Source of the DNA: Aculops lycopersici
Lineage: Eukaryota > Arthropoda > Arachnida > Trombidiformes > Eriophyidae
DNA length: 64,000 nt
NCBI GenBank assembly: GCA_015350385.1
Contig: WNKI01000001.1
Location: forward strand, 5,401,010 to 5,465,009
Direction of reading: 5' to 3'
Notes under the pieces: generated by a model
What the model saw: only the letters and a program-made list of their open reading frames with translations
Database searches by the model: none
Told to the model about the DNA's origin: nothing
Shown: one piece after another, positions 48,001 to 57,630 of the stretch
Layout of the letters: every line of letters starts with the position of its first letter
Position numbering within the stretch: the first letter of the stretch is position 1
Program-made: the position numbers and the translations under genes

Positions 48001-49429
48001 GTTGGCTCGTGATCAGTGGCCGACTAGTCAAAAGATTGCTCATGTTTTGGTTAAAATTGGTCCCTTTCTAAAGCACTACTCAACTTATATTCGCGAGTTT
48101 GAATTAATGCAACAACAATTTCAGGAAAATCTCAGGAAGCACTCGAGTTTTGCCGAGAGGGTTAAAAAATTTGAAGCCGACGAGAAGAGCCAAAATTTAA
48201 CCATCCAACATCATCTTTTGAAACCCATTCAGCGTATACCTCAATACAGATTATTATTACAACAATACCTCCATCATCTGAAGCCAGATGACGTCGACTA
48301 CGAGGATACAGTTAACGCTTTGGAGGTTGTATCTCGTGTTGCTGAGCATGCAAATCAATCCATGAACGACGGAGTAAACTTTGCCAAGCTATTGGCTCTG
48401 CAGGCCAAAATTGTTGGCAAGCGACATGATATCGTACAGCCAGGTAGGCTGCTAATTAAGGAAGGCGAATTGATGAAGGTTTGTCGTAAACAAATACAAC
48501 CAAGATGGTTTGTGCTCTTAAGCGATGCGCTTCTCTATTTAACTCAAATCCAATCGAGCGACATTCTCTACCTGAACAACGAGCTGCCACTTGATGATTG
48601 TTTAATATCGACTCCCGATGAAATAACCTCCTTGGATCACTTGAGCGATCCCAGTGCTCCAAGACCGAAGAGCCACCAGCAGCCTCAGCTGATGGGCAAG
48701 CATTTTGATAGGGAATTCACGGTTAGCACTCGAACCAAATCCTTTGCTCTGGTGGCCAAGACTCGAGTTGACCGCGACGAGTGGGTTAGTATGTTACGTA
48801 AAACAGTGGAGGAGCTCAATGCAAAACGTCGCTCGTTTTTGGCCTCATCATCGAACTCAACTAATCGATTAGCAACAGCAGCAGCAACAACAACAACAAC
48901 AAACTCTCTAACAAGTGATACTCAGCAACAACATTTACAACAGCAGCAACAACCAAATAAACCTCATACAACCCAACTAGCTTTACAAATCAAACAACAA
49001 CAACAACAGGTGGAGCTGCTCGGCCAGCGAGCGCCTCTATGGACCCCCGACTCGCGCGTCACCATGTGCCAGCTTTGTACTCGCGGCTTCTCGGCTCTCT
49101 TCCGGCGCCATCATTGTCGAGCCTGCGGTCGTGTAGTCTGCTCTGCTTGCTCATCTAACAAGGCGCCACTTATGTACCTAAAGTGTCGGGCGGCCAGAGT
49201 TTGCGACGAGTGTTTTGATGAGCTCAGGGCAAGCATTCATTTATATTATTTGCCCTACACTCTGAATCAACAGGTGGGCGCGACGGAGGAGGAGCTGAGG
49301 AGATTAGACGAGCATTTTAGAACACTGCTCAAGAGTCAGTTCAAGCGCCATAGTGGAGCCGGCGGCAAGGCCATGAAATTGGGCCACCTCAATAGTTTAC
49401 TCAATCAAATTAATCACATAATGGGCTGA
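36057..49429 (+). CDS. Very large FGD-type Rho guanine nucleotide exchange factor (DH-PH-FYVE)
   Basis: Exons 37694-42417, 43308-46148 and 46755-49429 join in phase 1 at both inner junctions (GGC AAA G|CA; AAT G|TA). With a candidate first exon 36057-36133 (phase 2, donor CAG|GTAAGT) the product is 3438 residues. The first roughly 2,700 residues are disordered. They hold poly-Gln (39035-39068), proline motifs (SPPPPPPAV, PRLPPRPS), Ser/Arg patches and an acidic run (about 45940-46060). The DH domain (about 47790-48370) has HLLKPIQRIPQYRLLLQQYL. PH follows at about 48440-48820 (WFVLLSDALLYL...RDEWVSML). FYVE at 49040-49220 has WTPD, RRHHCRACG and all eight zinc cysteines, so PI3P binding is expected. 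Only about 65 residues follow, so the second PH of FGD proteins is missing. It likely activates a Cdc42-type GTPase at endosomal or cortical membranes. The first exon is the least certain part. Confidence 0.85.
36134..37693 (+). other. Putative intron 1 of the FGD-type gene
   Basis: Donor CAG|GTAAGT at 36134 and acceptor ACACAG at 37688-37693 fit phase 2 exactly, and the long exon stays open through the join. No gene is recognised inside. A (GA)11 run lies at 37285-37306. An alternative first exon elsewhere cannot be excluded. Confidence 0.5.
37285..37306. repeat. (GA)11 microsatellite
   Basis: Uninterrupted GA run, visible directly. Confidence 0.95.
39035..39068 (+). repeat. CAA/CAG repeat encoding poly-Gln in the FGD-type gene
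   Basis: About eleven consecutive CAA/CAG codons within the disordered N-terminal region; other shorter Gln runs occur along the same exons. Confidence 0.9.
42418..43307 (+). other. Intron of the FGD-type gene with tetranucleotide repeat
   Basis: Donor AAAG|GTAAGC at 42418 and acceptor CAAAAG at 43306-43307 fit phase 1. The intron carries an (ACCT/GCCT)n run at 42637-42667. A second donor-like CAG|GTGAAT at 42429 would shift the phase and looks unused. Confidence 0.75.
42637..42667. repeat. (ACCT)/(GCCT) tetranucleotide repeat
   Basis: Consecutive ACCT and GCCT units in an intron, visible directly. Confidence 0.9.
46149..46754 (+). other. Intron of the FGD-type gene
   Basis: Donor AATG|GTAAGT at 46149. 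The acceptor region CCAGTAG at 46751-46757 offers two AGs three bases apart (46754 and 46757), both in frame, so isoforms differing by one residue are possible. Confidence 0.75.
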
Positions 49430-50622
49430 TTCAAATTCTAATGCTGGATTTTCTCTCCCCTTGTATGTTTGAGTGCGATGTGATGTGATACCAAAAATAA
49501 AACTTACCAAGATGATTAAAGAAAAATTACCTGACATCACTCCTCTATGTTGTTTATCATTCGAAGTGTATAAATCAATTCTTTATTATTATTGGTCTAG
49601 AAGGAGCTCCACATCCAAGTTTTTTGAGCCAAACAGCAACAAAAGCGAGGCCTTACCGAAACGACCCTATACGCCCTTGCGCTGCGCGACTCCAAGCGGA
49701 ACTGACTGTAAACAACAATCGGAGCGGTTGCGGGTTCTCAAGATAAAGTGGGCGTGGCCGTCGGACTCCCTCGACTCGGGCTGAGTGCAGAGGCTCGCGT
49801 GATTCTAATCTGCGGTTTTGCGCCACTCCAACTGCTACATTTTCTCTATTATACTACACTCTTGCTTATCGCCCAGAAATTCCAACCATTTTTCTGCTCT
49901 CCACCTCAACCTCAAACCATCGAGCTAGCGGTAAGATGAGATAAGACGAATTGCCAGTGCACTTCCATAGTGCGACTAGCACTATGGAATGACAAGACAA
50001 GAGCAGGCAAGGAAGAATGGATAGAATGTTGGTTTGGTGAGAAATGTTGCGACCACGAAGCTATCAGGTCGAAGTTGAGTGAACGCAAACTCGAAAGCCT
50101 CAATGGGGACCCAACTAAATTGTGTTGTTTGCGGCCCATCTCTCTTGCATTGCAGTGTCACCCTCTATCGCTTCGGCGTGTGCCTTCTGTTTCTTCCGAC
50201 CAAAAGCGACCAGTAAAATCTAGATTAAGTTTCACCCAGTGAATCCTCAGGAAGGAAGGAGGAATATTAATGATAAAGCTTGTGGTACTTGGTAGCTAGA
50301 GTGAGATTGAGAGGAAGCGAGCTTTGCACGTTTTCATTGCAAGCAAATGTAGTGGCACTTTTGCACCTGCTGCCACTCTCATGCACATCCATTGTATTTG
50401 AAGCCCATTGCCGCTGCCGCAAGAAGCCTCTGTTTTCGCGTGGCCTCTCTCTATCTTCCTTGTTGCATCTCGCAAGGCCAAGGGGAGAGTAGATCTCCAT
50501 AGAACATATACAATATATTATTGATCATTTGTATATTTGTAACACATATCTAATCAATCAAATCTAAGCGGCAACCACTTAACATATTCACTAGGAAACC
50601 AAAGCAATATATTAAGGCCAAA
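49430..50622. other. Intergenic region between the FGD-type gene and TMEM38
   Basis: AATAAA at 49496-49501, about 70 bases after the stop, is a good polyadenylation signal for the FGD-type gene. No other gene is recognised. A perfect 11-bp hairpin (49963-49973 with 49979-49989, loop of five) is present. The last 120 bases are AT-rich and should be the promoter and leader of the TRIC channel gene. Confidence 0.5.
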
Positions 50623-51489
50623 ATGGAAGTCATAGAAATCGCAAACAGAGTTTTAAAACTCGAAATGTTCCCCTATTTCGATGCAACCCATTATATTCTT
50701 TGTTGCATGGCCGTAAGGTCAGAAAAGAATTCACTTATATTCTCTAGGAAACATCCACTTGCTTGCTGGCTTTCATGTATGTTCTCAATCTTTGCCGGCT
50801 CAATATTAGCAAATTTCCTATTAAACGAACCCATAGTTGGCGCCTTCAAGGACACGCAACAAGTATTATTTGCAAGCGCCGTCTGGTACCTTGTATTCTA
50901 TTCGCCTTTTGATATCACATATATACTATGCAACTTTCTACCCTTCAAACTAGTCATGTCTTGCATGAAAGAAGTCAACAGATGTTATAAGATTCATCAT
51001 GGAGTTATGCATGCAAGCAAAATTTACCCAAGTAGTTACTTCATCATAATACTTATTGGAACCGTTAAAGGAAATGGATCTGGATTCCTAAAAGTTATGG
51101 AGAAGATGATTCGCGGTATTTGGCAGCCGAGCTCAATTGAGTTTATTCAACCAACATTCGCAACCAAGGCTAGCATTGCTGCCTCAATATTGTTCATCAT
51201 CGACAAGAAGACCGACCTCATCTCGGCGCCCCACGCTCTAGTCTACTTTGGAGTGGTAATATTTCTAGTCTACTTCAAGCTCTCATCCCTCCTGCTTGGT
51301 ATCAACGATCCTTTTGGACCATTTGAAAATTTGTTCTGTGCTATCTTCTTTGGCGGCATCTGGGATGCTCTCGAACAAACCCTATCTTCATCTACCCGCG
51401 AAACACGTGCAAATGCAAATGACCCACACCGTAAAATGGTCGGGTCGAGTAACGGGAAAGAAAAAAACGCAAAAACTAAACAAGAGTAG
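50623..51489 (+). CDS. TMEM38: TRIC (trimeric intracellular cation) channel, TMEM38 family
   Basis: A 288-residue ER/SR membrane channel that carries potassium counter-current during calcium release. It has the usual length and several hydrophobic segments. Family motifs are visible: the lipid-binding region KEVNRCYKIHHGV (about 121-133) and GTVKGNGSGFLK (about 147-158), both central to the pore fold. The C-terminal tail is polar and basic (ending KTKQE), as expected for a cytosolic tail. The gene is one exon, with a start at AAAATGGAAG. It is convergent with RPL6; the stop codons are about 275 bases apart. I cannot say whether it is closer to the A or B type of vertebrates. Confidence 0.92.
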   Translation: MEVIEIANRVLKLEMFPYFDATHYILCCMAVRSEKNSLIFSRKHPLACWLSCMFSIFAGSILANFLLNEPIVGAFKDTQQVLFASAVWYLVFYSPFDITYILCNFLPFKLVMSCMKEVNRCYKIHHGVMHASKIYPSSYFIIILIGTVKGNGSGFLKVMEKMIRGIWQPSSIEFIQPTFATKASIAASILFIIDKKTDLISAPHALVYFGVVIFLVYFKLSSLLLGINDPFGPFENLFCAIFFGGIWDALEQTLSSSTRETRANANDPHRKMVGSSNGKEKNAKTKQE

Positions 51490-51764
51490 TTGCGATTGAG
51501 AAACTTTCCCAAATATTTAGGCATTTTGAACATGAAGCCACCTGACACAATACTTTTACCTATTAGACTGTTGATTGTTAGATCATAATAATTCATATAT
51601 AAAAATAATATAAGCATGCACACACGACTCCCTAATAGTTAATTACAATTTTTCTTAGAAGAATTTTTATTTTTTCCAACTTTTTCTTTTACTTAATTTA
51701 GCTCCTCTGATTGTGTCTTCACTGAGCCTCTTTCCTAATCATTTGTCAAGATTCAAGAAGACGC
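51490..51764. terminator. Convergent 3' ends of TMEM38 and RPL6
   Basis: AT-rich stretch between two converging genes. On the minus strand AATAAA (plus-strand TTTATT at 51666-51671) lies about 95 bases after the RPL6 stop and is a plausible poly(A) signal. No perfect AATAAA is seen on the plus strand for TMEM38. Confidence 0.4.
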
Positions 51765-52703
51765 CTAGAACTTGAGCTTGTGTGGGTACATGTGATTTCT
51801 AAGGTAGAAGTAAGAACCTAGGTAAGCAAAAATGGTCTTCTTATCACCCATTTTCTCCTTGATGGCATTCAGGATTTGCTTGTCCACTGTTCGCTGGTCC
51901 TCGCCTCTAATTCTGTTTGGCTTGGTGCTTGATTCCTTCTTGCCTTTGGCGAAGATGTTTCCACCTTGCTTCGTCTTCTTAGCCTTAGATGAGTTGATCT
52001 TCTTTACCTTGAAGTACTTATCGTTCAAGTGCTTTGGGATCTTGACGCCATCAAAGGGAATCTTAGTTCTGGTGACAATCACAAATTTTTGATGCATCCT
52101 CTTCAATGGGCATCCATTTAGCTTGAATGGACCATTAACTAGGAGGAGGCCAGACTTGAGGGTCTTCAACAGAACCACACGCTTTCCACGGTGCTTGCCA
52201 GCCAATATGATCAAGACTCTACCCGGTTCCAATCCCTTCTTGAATTTTCTAGGATGGTTCCTGTGAGTAACTTGGCCGGTCTTGCTTCGCTTCGGTCTTG
52301 TCTCTGTTGGATAGAATCTTGGTCCCTTCTTGACCAACACCTTTCGCTCACCGCCGTTCTGGGCTCCGCCGACCTTCTTGGTGACATGCTTGGATTTCTT
52401 AACTAGCACTTCGTCAACTGGAACTCCACGCTTCTTTGCCAACTTCTTCAACTTGACGTACAGAGGCTTTGTCCTCTTGTGGACAATGATTTTCTTTAGC
52501 TCAGCTGAAACTTGCTTAGGCCTCTTGGCAGGCTTAACAGCAGCACGCTTCTTCTTGTACTCCTGGTACTTGGCCAGCTTAGCTTTGCGTGCCTTCTTCA
52601 GTAGACAGGTCAGGGACTTTTTGTCCGAGCTTTTCGCCTTTGCTGCTGCACCAGCTGGCTTAGGTGGAACCTTGGGTTTTGTGGCCGCCGCTTTACCCGA
52701 CAT
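51765..52703 (-). CDS. RPL6: Large ribosomal subunit protein eL6
   Basis: A 312-residue ribosomal protein of the 60S subunit. The N-terminal 120 residues are Lys/Ala/Pro-rich and basic, as in animal eL6. The conserved core follows with GRVLIILAGKHRGKRVVLL, SGLLLVNGPFKLNGCPL and FDGVKIPKHLNDKYFK. The C-terminal TVDKQILNAIK and YLGSYFYLRNHMYPHKLKF are the usual ending of the family. It has no intron in the coding sequence. A CTATTTCTATTAG string just before the start may be the acceptor of a 5' UTR intron, common in ribosomal protein genes. It is divergent from PAM16. Confidence 0.97.
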   Translation of the reverse strand: MSGKAAATKPKVPPKPAGAAAKAKSSDKKSLTCLLKKARKAKLAKYQEYKKKRAAVKPAKRPKQVSAELKKIIVHKRTKPLYVKLKKLAKKRGVPVDEVLVKKSKHVTKKVGGAQNGGERKVLVKKGPRFYPTETRPKRSKTGQVTHRNHPRKFKKGLEPGRVLIILAGKHRGKRVVLLKTLKSGLLLVNGPFKLNGCPLKRMHQKFVIVTRTKIPFDGVKIPKHLNDKYFKVKKINSSKAKKTKQGGNIFAKGKKESSTKPNRIRGEDQRTVDKQILNAIKEKMGDKKTIFAYLGSYFYLRNHMYPHKLKF

Positions 52704-53376
52704 TGCGTTGGATTATGAGGATGGTTGCTAATAGAAATAGATAAATTAATTGGGGAAATGTGTATAATAATAGATGATACTTTGTCGAGGTGATAATAAT
52801 TGTCACCGAACAACAAACTCTATTATATTCTATTAATTTAGAGTAATAGTTATGATTATGGTTATTGTACAACCAGAAGGATGATAATATTCCTGGTTGA
52901 TCAATTTAGTTGAAACTAATATTATTTGATGTTTTGTAATATCTTAGTTGCCGGTCTGAGAAACCCAATAGAAATAGCGATAGTTGGAGCGTCGTCGCTG
53001 CAAATGTGGTAGGCTTCGGACTTGTCGAAAAACCATGCTTATTGCACACGGCAGTGTGTGCGTTCACCGATGTCCATTGCCAATAGTACCGGATGAACGA
53101 GACCACGATATTTTCATGTGCGCATGCCTTGTGCGCGGCGCCAGAATTTGAAATCCACAATCTCGCCCCCAAATTCGAAAATACTTTCCCCCATCGAAGG
53201 TCAACGTGCAAAATTCCAAGCACCATGATGTTGTTGATTTTCAGGTTGCACAAAACTCGCACGAGCTTCATAAATATCAATGCCCTAGTTATCTAATCCA
53301 TTTAAGATGACTCTATTTGACTTATCATATTTTTTGCACATTCTTGATTAAACAATTGTCAGCGCATAGACGGGAA
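52704..53376. promoter_or_regulatory. Shared upstream region of RPL6 and PAM16
   Basis: About 670 bases separate two outward-facing start codons. A minus-strand ORF at 52906-53280 has no recognisable content and is taken as chance. A string CAATTGTCAG just before the PAM16 leader (ending 53361) looks like an acceptor for a 5' UTR intron. Confidence 0.45.
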
Positions 53377-53712
53377 ATGTCTAAAATCCTCGCCCAGCTC
53401 ATTCTCGCTGGAACACAAGTATTGGGTAGAGCAATATCTAGAGCCATTAGACAAGAGTTAGAATCAGCTAAACAAGCCGCCCAGAAGAGACCTCAGAATG
53501 TGCCGCCTCCATTGCAGACTGACATGGCTTTGGACGAGGCTATGAAGATACTCAATGTTGAAGATTTAGACCCAGAGAAGATAGACAAGAACTACAAGCA
53601 TCTATTTGAAATGAACGATAGGAAGAATGGCGGCTCATTCTATCTCCAATCCAAAGTCTTTCGTGCAAAAGAGCGTCTAGACCAGGAGTTAGGTCGGACG
53701 ACAGAAACATAA
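53377..53712 (+). CDS. PAM16: Mitochondrial import motor subunit PAM16/Magmas
   Basis: A 111-residue J-like protein of the mitochondrial inner membrane TIM23 import motor, partner and inhibitor of the J protein PAM18. The N-terminal hydrophobic part (AQLILAGTQVLGRAISRAI) and the J-like domain (EAMKILNVEDLD, NYKHLFEMND, GGSFYLQSKVFRAKERLDQE) are diagnostic. The HPD tripeptide of true J proteins is absent, as is normal for PAM16. The start chosen is the ATG at 53377 rather than an in-frame upstream one at 53317, because the family begins M-x-K-x-L-A-Q. One exon. Confidence 0.95.
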   Translation: MSKILAQLILAGTQVLGRAISRAIRQELESAKQAAQKRPQNVPPPLQTDMALDEAMKILNVEDLDPEKIDKNYKHLFEMNDRKNGGSFYLQSKVFRAKERLDQELGRTTET

Positions 53713-53787
53713 CATCAACTCAACTACATTAATTGGGGTATGATTTGGTTCATCGTTAGGTATATATTGATTATACAAGGGGTTGCT

Positions 53788-54733
53788 CTATAGGATCCAA
53801 AAGTATAGCACGAAGCTGAAAACGATTATACTAGCGACCGCAACCTTGGCATAAGTTGCACGAGTGTTTAGTCGCCGGGCGCCCTTCTTATAATTCTGTG
53901 ACATAAGAGAAAGATTGCTAGCCTTAGAATCAAGTTCATTGATGGCACCTCCGCGCTGCAGGACATCCCCAATATTTTGTACCATGATCCTTTGTACATC
54001 TTGCAATTCATTACTGAGTTGATTAATATTTCTCCTTGTACGTGCGGCACTGAACTTTTTCTTGGCGGCTTGTATAGTGTTGTCTGTAATCATATATTGT
54101 GGTTTAGTGATATATAATTAGAAACTGTTAGTCATTAGCTTATCACGACGGAAGAGAACACTGAATAGTTATCATCATGGACACATGAAGAGAGTCAGGT
54201 TGCTGAGCGAAATGCATAACAGACGTCACCTCCTATTCAAGTCATCATCCGTTATTGGCAAACGGATATCATCTGTGTTTGGTAGTCAATCCTAAGTCAA
54301 TCCTGCCTTCAATCAATCGATGCAAAACCAAGATTAAACATTAATCAAATGAATCATTTATCCATCCACTCTGATGATACTTACCAAATTCTATGAATTG
54401 ATATGGTCTATTGGATTCATATGGCCTAGTACCATATTGTTGTTGGAATTCTGTTGCTAAATCTTCTAAGTATGAGAAGGCCAAACGTCTTGAAAAATCC
54501 TTCTCGCAAAGGCACATGTAACAAATCCCCCGATCGATGTAACAGTGAAATAAATATGATCCTGATTCAATGGACATCTGTGGCGGCGAATCTTGGCCAA
54601 AGGTCTTGAATAACTTTTTTGCTTGATTTTGGTAATCGGCGGAGTTTATTGCTCTCGGGTGTCCATCGTAATCAACTGATGTACACAATTGAAGCCCATC
54701 GACACACCGGCCAATCATGGTCATAATAACCAT
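53788..54733 (-). CDS. SEC22: Vesicle-trafficking SNARE SEC22 (two exons)
   Basis: Exon 1 (54733-54385) and exon 2 (54083-53788) join in phase 1 (TTTG|GTAAGT; TTACAG|AC) to give 214 residues, the family length. The N-terminal longin domain (MVIMTMIGR to RPYQFIEFD) regulates sorting. The R-SNARE helix follows (NELQDVQRIMVQNI, DVLQRGGAINELDSKA) with the zero-layer Arg at position 160. A C-terminal membrane anchor (VAVASIIVFSFVLYFWIL) ends the protein. It acts in ER-Golgi transport. The intron is about 300 bases. Its 3' end lies about 75 bases from the PAM16 stop (convergent). It is head to head with the MIC13-like gene. Confidence 0.96.
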
Positions 54734-55578
54734 GTTTGCAATGTTATATGGTTATACGGTTTGATGCAATACTTCACTTGGTGTATTTGAATGCTATTTT
54801 GAATATCAGCTTAGCTTATTATGATAGAGGAAAAAAGTATCCCTTTGGTATGAGCCTCATGACATATGAAAGAGGGAGAGGGAGAGAGAGAGGCATTTGC
54901 AGAAACTTGGAGCTGCTCATAGAAAAACATTGCTAACGATGAGGTGTCAAATGTTGGCTAAATACAGTTGAGTGCAAAAAAATTTCGATGAATTCTCATT
55001 GCGACGCAATCGGATGCATGAGTTTTTTTAGAGTGGACTTAAGCAGCGAGTCGATTCCTTTACTCGAATCCTGTTGATCCACCGGCAATATTCGACGTCA
55101 AACTAGCTTTATAAAATTCACTGACCATTTGGTTATCGTTGTGATACTTGCATTTCCTATCGAGCGATCTTGAAATCACGCTCAAAATGGAAGTAATCTC
55201 CTATGCCTAACATGTCAGCCTCGAGAGAATGTTCGGATGAAGGTGCCCGTCAACTTTCAGCTCCATCGCCTGGCACTCCAAATCATTGAGTCAATAGACC
55301 CTTCAGCTGTTTTTAGGATCACCAAGATCAATTTCGAGTTGGTTGTTAAATGTGTATAGCTGATCAGGCTTGTCTAGTGGGGACCATTAGGCGTTACTCG
55401 CTCTCGTGGGCTTTGTTTTGAATTTTAGAGCTCGCCTGCCTGCGCCAGCGCGTGTGTTTTTATTGTTGTTTTAGCTGCCAGTTGCAAACATTAATTCAAC
55501 TTTCAGGTACAACATTTCGGGACAGATATCATTATCAATACAATTAATCGTAGATTCCAAGCAATCAAATTCAGCATC
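54734..55578. promoter_or_regulatory. Shared upstream region of SEC22 and the MIC13-like gene
   Basis: About 845 bases between outward-facing start codons with no recognisable gene. A GA-rich stretch lies at 54870-54895. No clear core promoter motif is seen. Confidence 0.4.
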
Positions 55579-56091
55579 ATGGTTGTCGGAACTTTAATTA
55601 GGTGAGTTGCAGTTATGTTTATGGACACAAGAGATTAGACAGTCAACTATCAAGCAGTCCTAACCCCAAAACAAATTCCATACTTCAACCCTAGGTACGG
55701 TATCCCATTTTCTTTTGTTTATTGCACAATCTACCAACAAGACATTTGGAGAGAAGGAGATGAGAAGCTCGTACATGAACAGAAGAAAACTTGGCGAAAA
55801 TTCTTCAATCTCATTGATACTGGATACAAACGAACTTTGGTGACCTTGAATTTGGCTTCAGAATCAGACCTAAACGATCCCAAGAAGAAGCTTTTGACCA
55901 AATTAGACTCAATGGATTTCAAATCATGTTACAATTCAAAGGTGGCTTGTGCTTTTGCAACTGCCGATAACTTCATTTCAAAACCATCATACGTGGCCTG
56001 CAAAGTGTACCGAACAGTCGCACCATATTTTAAATCAGAACCTCTAGCCTCACCCCATAAAGGCGAACCTAAAGCCAAGGAAGCTGCATAG
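55579..56091 (+). CDS. Small protein resembling MICOS subunit MIC13/QIL1 (two exons)
   Basis: Exons 55579-55601 and 55695-56091 join in phase 2 (TTAG|GTGAGT; CCCTAG|GTACGG) to give 139 residues. The N-terminus (MVVGTLIRYGIPFSFVYCTI then QQDIWREGDE) has the pattern of insect QIL1/MIC13. That pattern is a short membrane segment followed by a tryptophan and an acidic stretch. MIC13 bridges the MIC60 and MIC10 parts of the MICOS complex at cristae junctions. The rest (a helical middle, then SKPSYVACKVYRTVAPYF and a basic tail) fits only loosely. The assignment rests on length, topology and the N-terminal motif. The gene lacks other homology I can recognise. Confidence 0.6.
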
Positions 56092-56349
56092 AGTAGAAAT
56101 TTCAGTTAGGTTGTCAATATGGTGTTACAATTATCGTGAGCAAATTCATAGTATCACTTAGTACCTTTGACTAGTCTACAAATTTATCAATGTTGTGAGG
56201 TATTGGTTCAGAACGTTTGCTAATCATAATAAGAGAAGTTTATCTATCGATATGAAATAGTCGTTTATATCTAGATTATATCCTCTAACAGTTTAATGGA
56301 GTTGTGGCCATAACAGTTATGTAACTTTAATTGTACCTCTCAACATGAG
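56092..56349. other. Short gap between convergent genes
   Basis: About 260 AT-rich bases between the stops of the MIC13-like and KIAA0513-like genes. No perfect AATAAA was found. Confidence 0.4.
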
Positions 56350-57630
56350 CTAACTGCTACTTCCGCTGCTAGCACCGGTATTGTGGCTATTGTTCAATCG
56401 GTTGCTCCACTTGTTGATGAACGTGGTTAGCTTATCACTTGTAGATGACAATGATGTGGGTGAGACAGAATTCCTAGATCCTCTCTCCTGGGAGGCACGC
56501 TCTTGGAACATGGTTTTCATATTGGCACGTAGCATTTCTAGCTGTTCCTCGGATAAGTCAGCAATCGTTGAATGCTTGTCAAGAAACTCCTTACAAAACT
56601 CGTGGCTTAGATCTAAGAGACTCATATTGTGGATGAAGGAGCCCAATAGTCCAAAAGTAATGTTCTTGCTGCAGTCTAGCTCCTCCTCTCGCTTTTCGTT
56701 GCTCAGTTTACCTGGCTCTCGATTGACAAAGATCGAGTGGTTATTACGCTCAATAATTACCGACTCATAAAAGGCCGATGTCCAAAAACGAATAGACTTG
56801 AATATTTGCTGATCTTTGAGCATAGTGTAAAGATATGTTTTTGTTGCTTGTGACTCGCGAATAGAGTCCATATCATCATTTGCATTGTTAGTTGCCGTAC
56901 TACTCGCTATAGTACTGGGACTAGCCTGAGATACGCTGTTACCATTCAAGGTTGCGGCAGTTGGTTTGCGAGTTGCTTGCTCATAGTAGTAAGTAAACAT
57001 CATGTTCATGATGATCTTGGCGGGTCTAAAATCCTCGGCTAGTAGGCACTCGAATAGGACTATTGAAAAATATTGTGCCAAACTGTAGAAAGTCAACTCG
57101 CTTACCTTCTTGCCATGTACTCGATGATCATCGACATACATGGCAAACAGTAGGCGAGCTTCAGGTGTTTGAACAAATTTGCCAAATTGAGCTTTCCTCT
57201 CCAGCGAAATAGATTGACTATCGGTGAAGATGACCTCTACAAATTTCTTTATTTCCATCCTGAGCTTTTTGTCCACTTCCCTCAGCTCAACACCAGGTAA
57301 CATGGGCGGCATTGATTGCGATATTACGGAACCGGAGGACAAAGTTGAGTCTCTTCGGCCGAGATCATAGCTTTCAATGTCTGGATTCTCTGCTGATGAT
57401 GATGTGCCTGACTTCTCGTTACAGATACTCTGGTCACTATGACCAAGACCACTTGTTAGCGAGCTGCAACTACTAGAGCATTGTGGAGGTTGATGTCTAG
57501 TTCGTGCATCTTGTTGTAGTTGGCACGTGGGTTTCAGGTTATCTTCGTCGGTCGCTGGCTCGATAACATTGTTAGATTTGTCCAAGCCAGTAGAAGGGAC
57601 GTTTTCATCATCTATCATTGGAGTTCGCAA
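56350..57630 (-). CDS. KIAA0513-like protein (SBF2-type domain)
   Basis: A 426-residue cytoplasmic protein matching the animal KIAA0513 family, whose exact role is poorly known (signalling or trafficking adaptor in neurons). The N-terminal 130 residues are Ser/Gln/Asp-rich and disordered, with RRDSTLSSGSV. The conserved domain begins near 140 (FVEVIFTDSQSISLERKAQFGKFVQTPEARLLF). It runs through FYSLAQYFSIVLFECLLAEDF and PAKIIMNMMFTYYY. A low-complexity insert (about 230-265) follows. The second half continues with KTYLYTMLKDQQIF, RFWTSAFYESVI and NITFGLLGSFIHNMSLL. The C-terminus is Ser-rich. One exon. The start is the first ATG after an upstream stop; an upstream exon is possible. Confidence 0.82.
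   Translation of the reverse strand: MRTPMIDDENVPSTGLDKSNNVIEPATDEDNLKPTCQLQQDARTRHQPPQCSSSCSSLTSGLGHSDQSICNEKSGTSSSAENPDIESYDLGRRDSTLSSGSVISQSMPPMLPGVELREVDKKLRMEIKKFVEVIFTDSQSISLERKAQFGKFVQTPEARLLFAMYVDDHRVHGKKVSELTFYSLAQYFSIVLFECLLAEDFRPAKIIMNMMFTYYYEQATRKPTAATLNGNSVSQASPSTIASSTATNNANDDMDSIRESQATKTYLYTMLKDQQIFKSIRFWTSAFYESVIIERNNHSIFVNREPGKLSNEKREEELDCSKNITFGLLGSFIHNMSLLDLSHEFCKEFLDKHSTIADLSEEQLEMLRANMKTMFQERASQERGSRNSVSPTSLSSTSDKLTTFINKWSNRLNNSHNTGASSGSSS

Noticed and set aside
52906..53280. 124-codon minus-strand ORF between RPL6 and PAM16
   Set aside because: No family recognised; it lies in the shared promoter and reads like random sequence.
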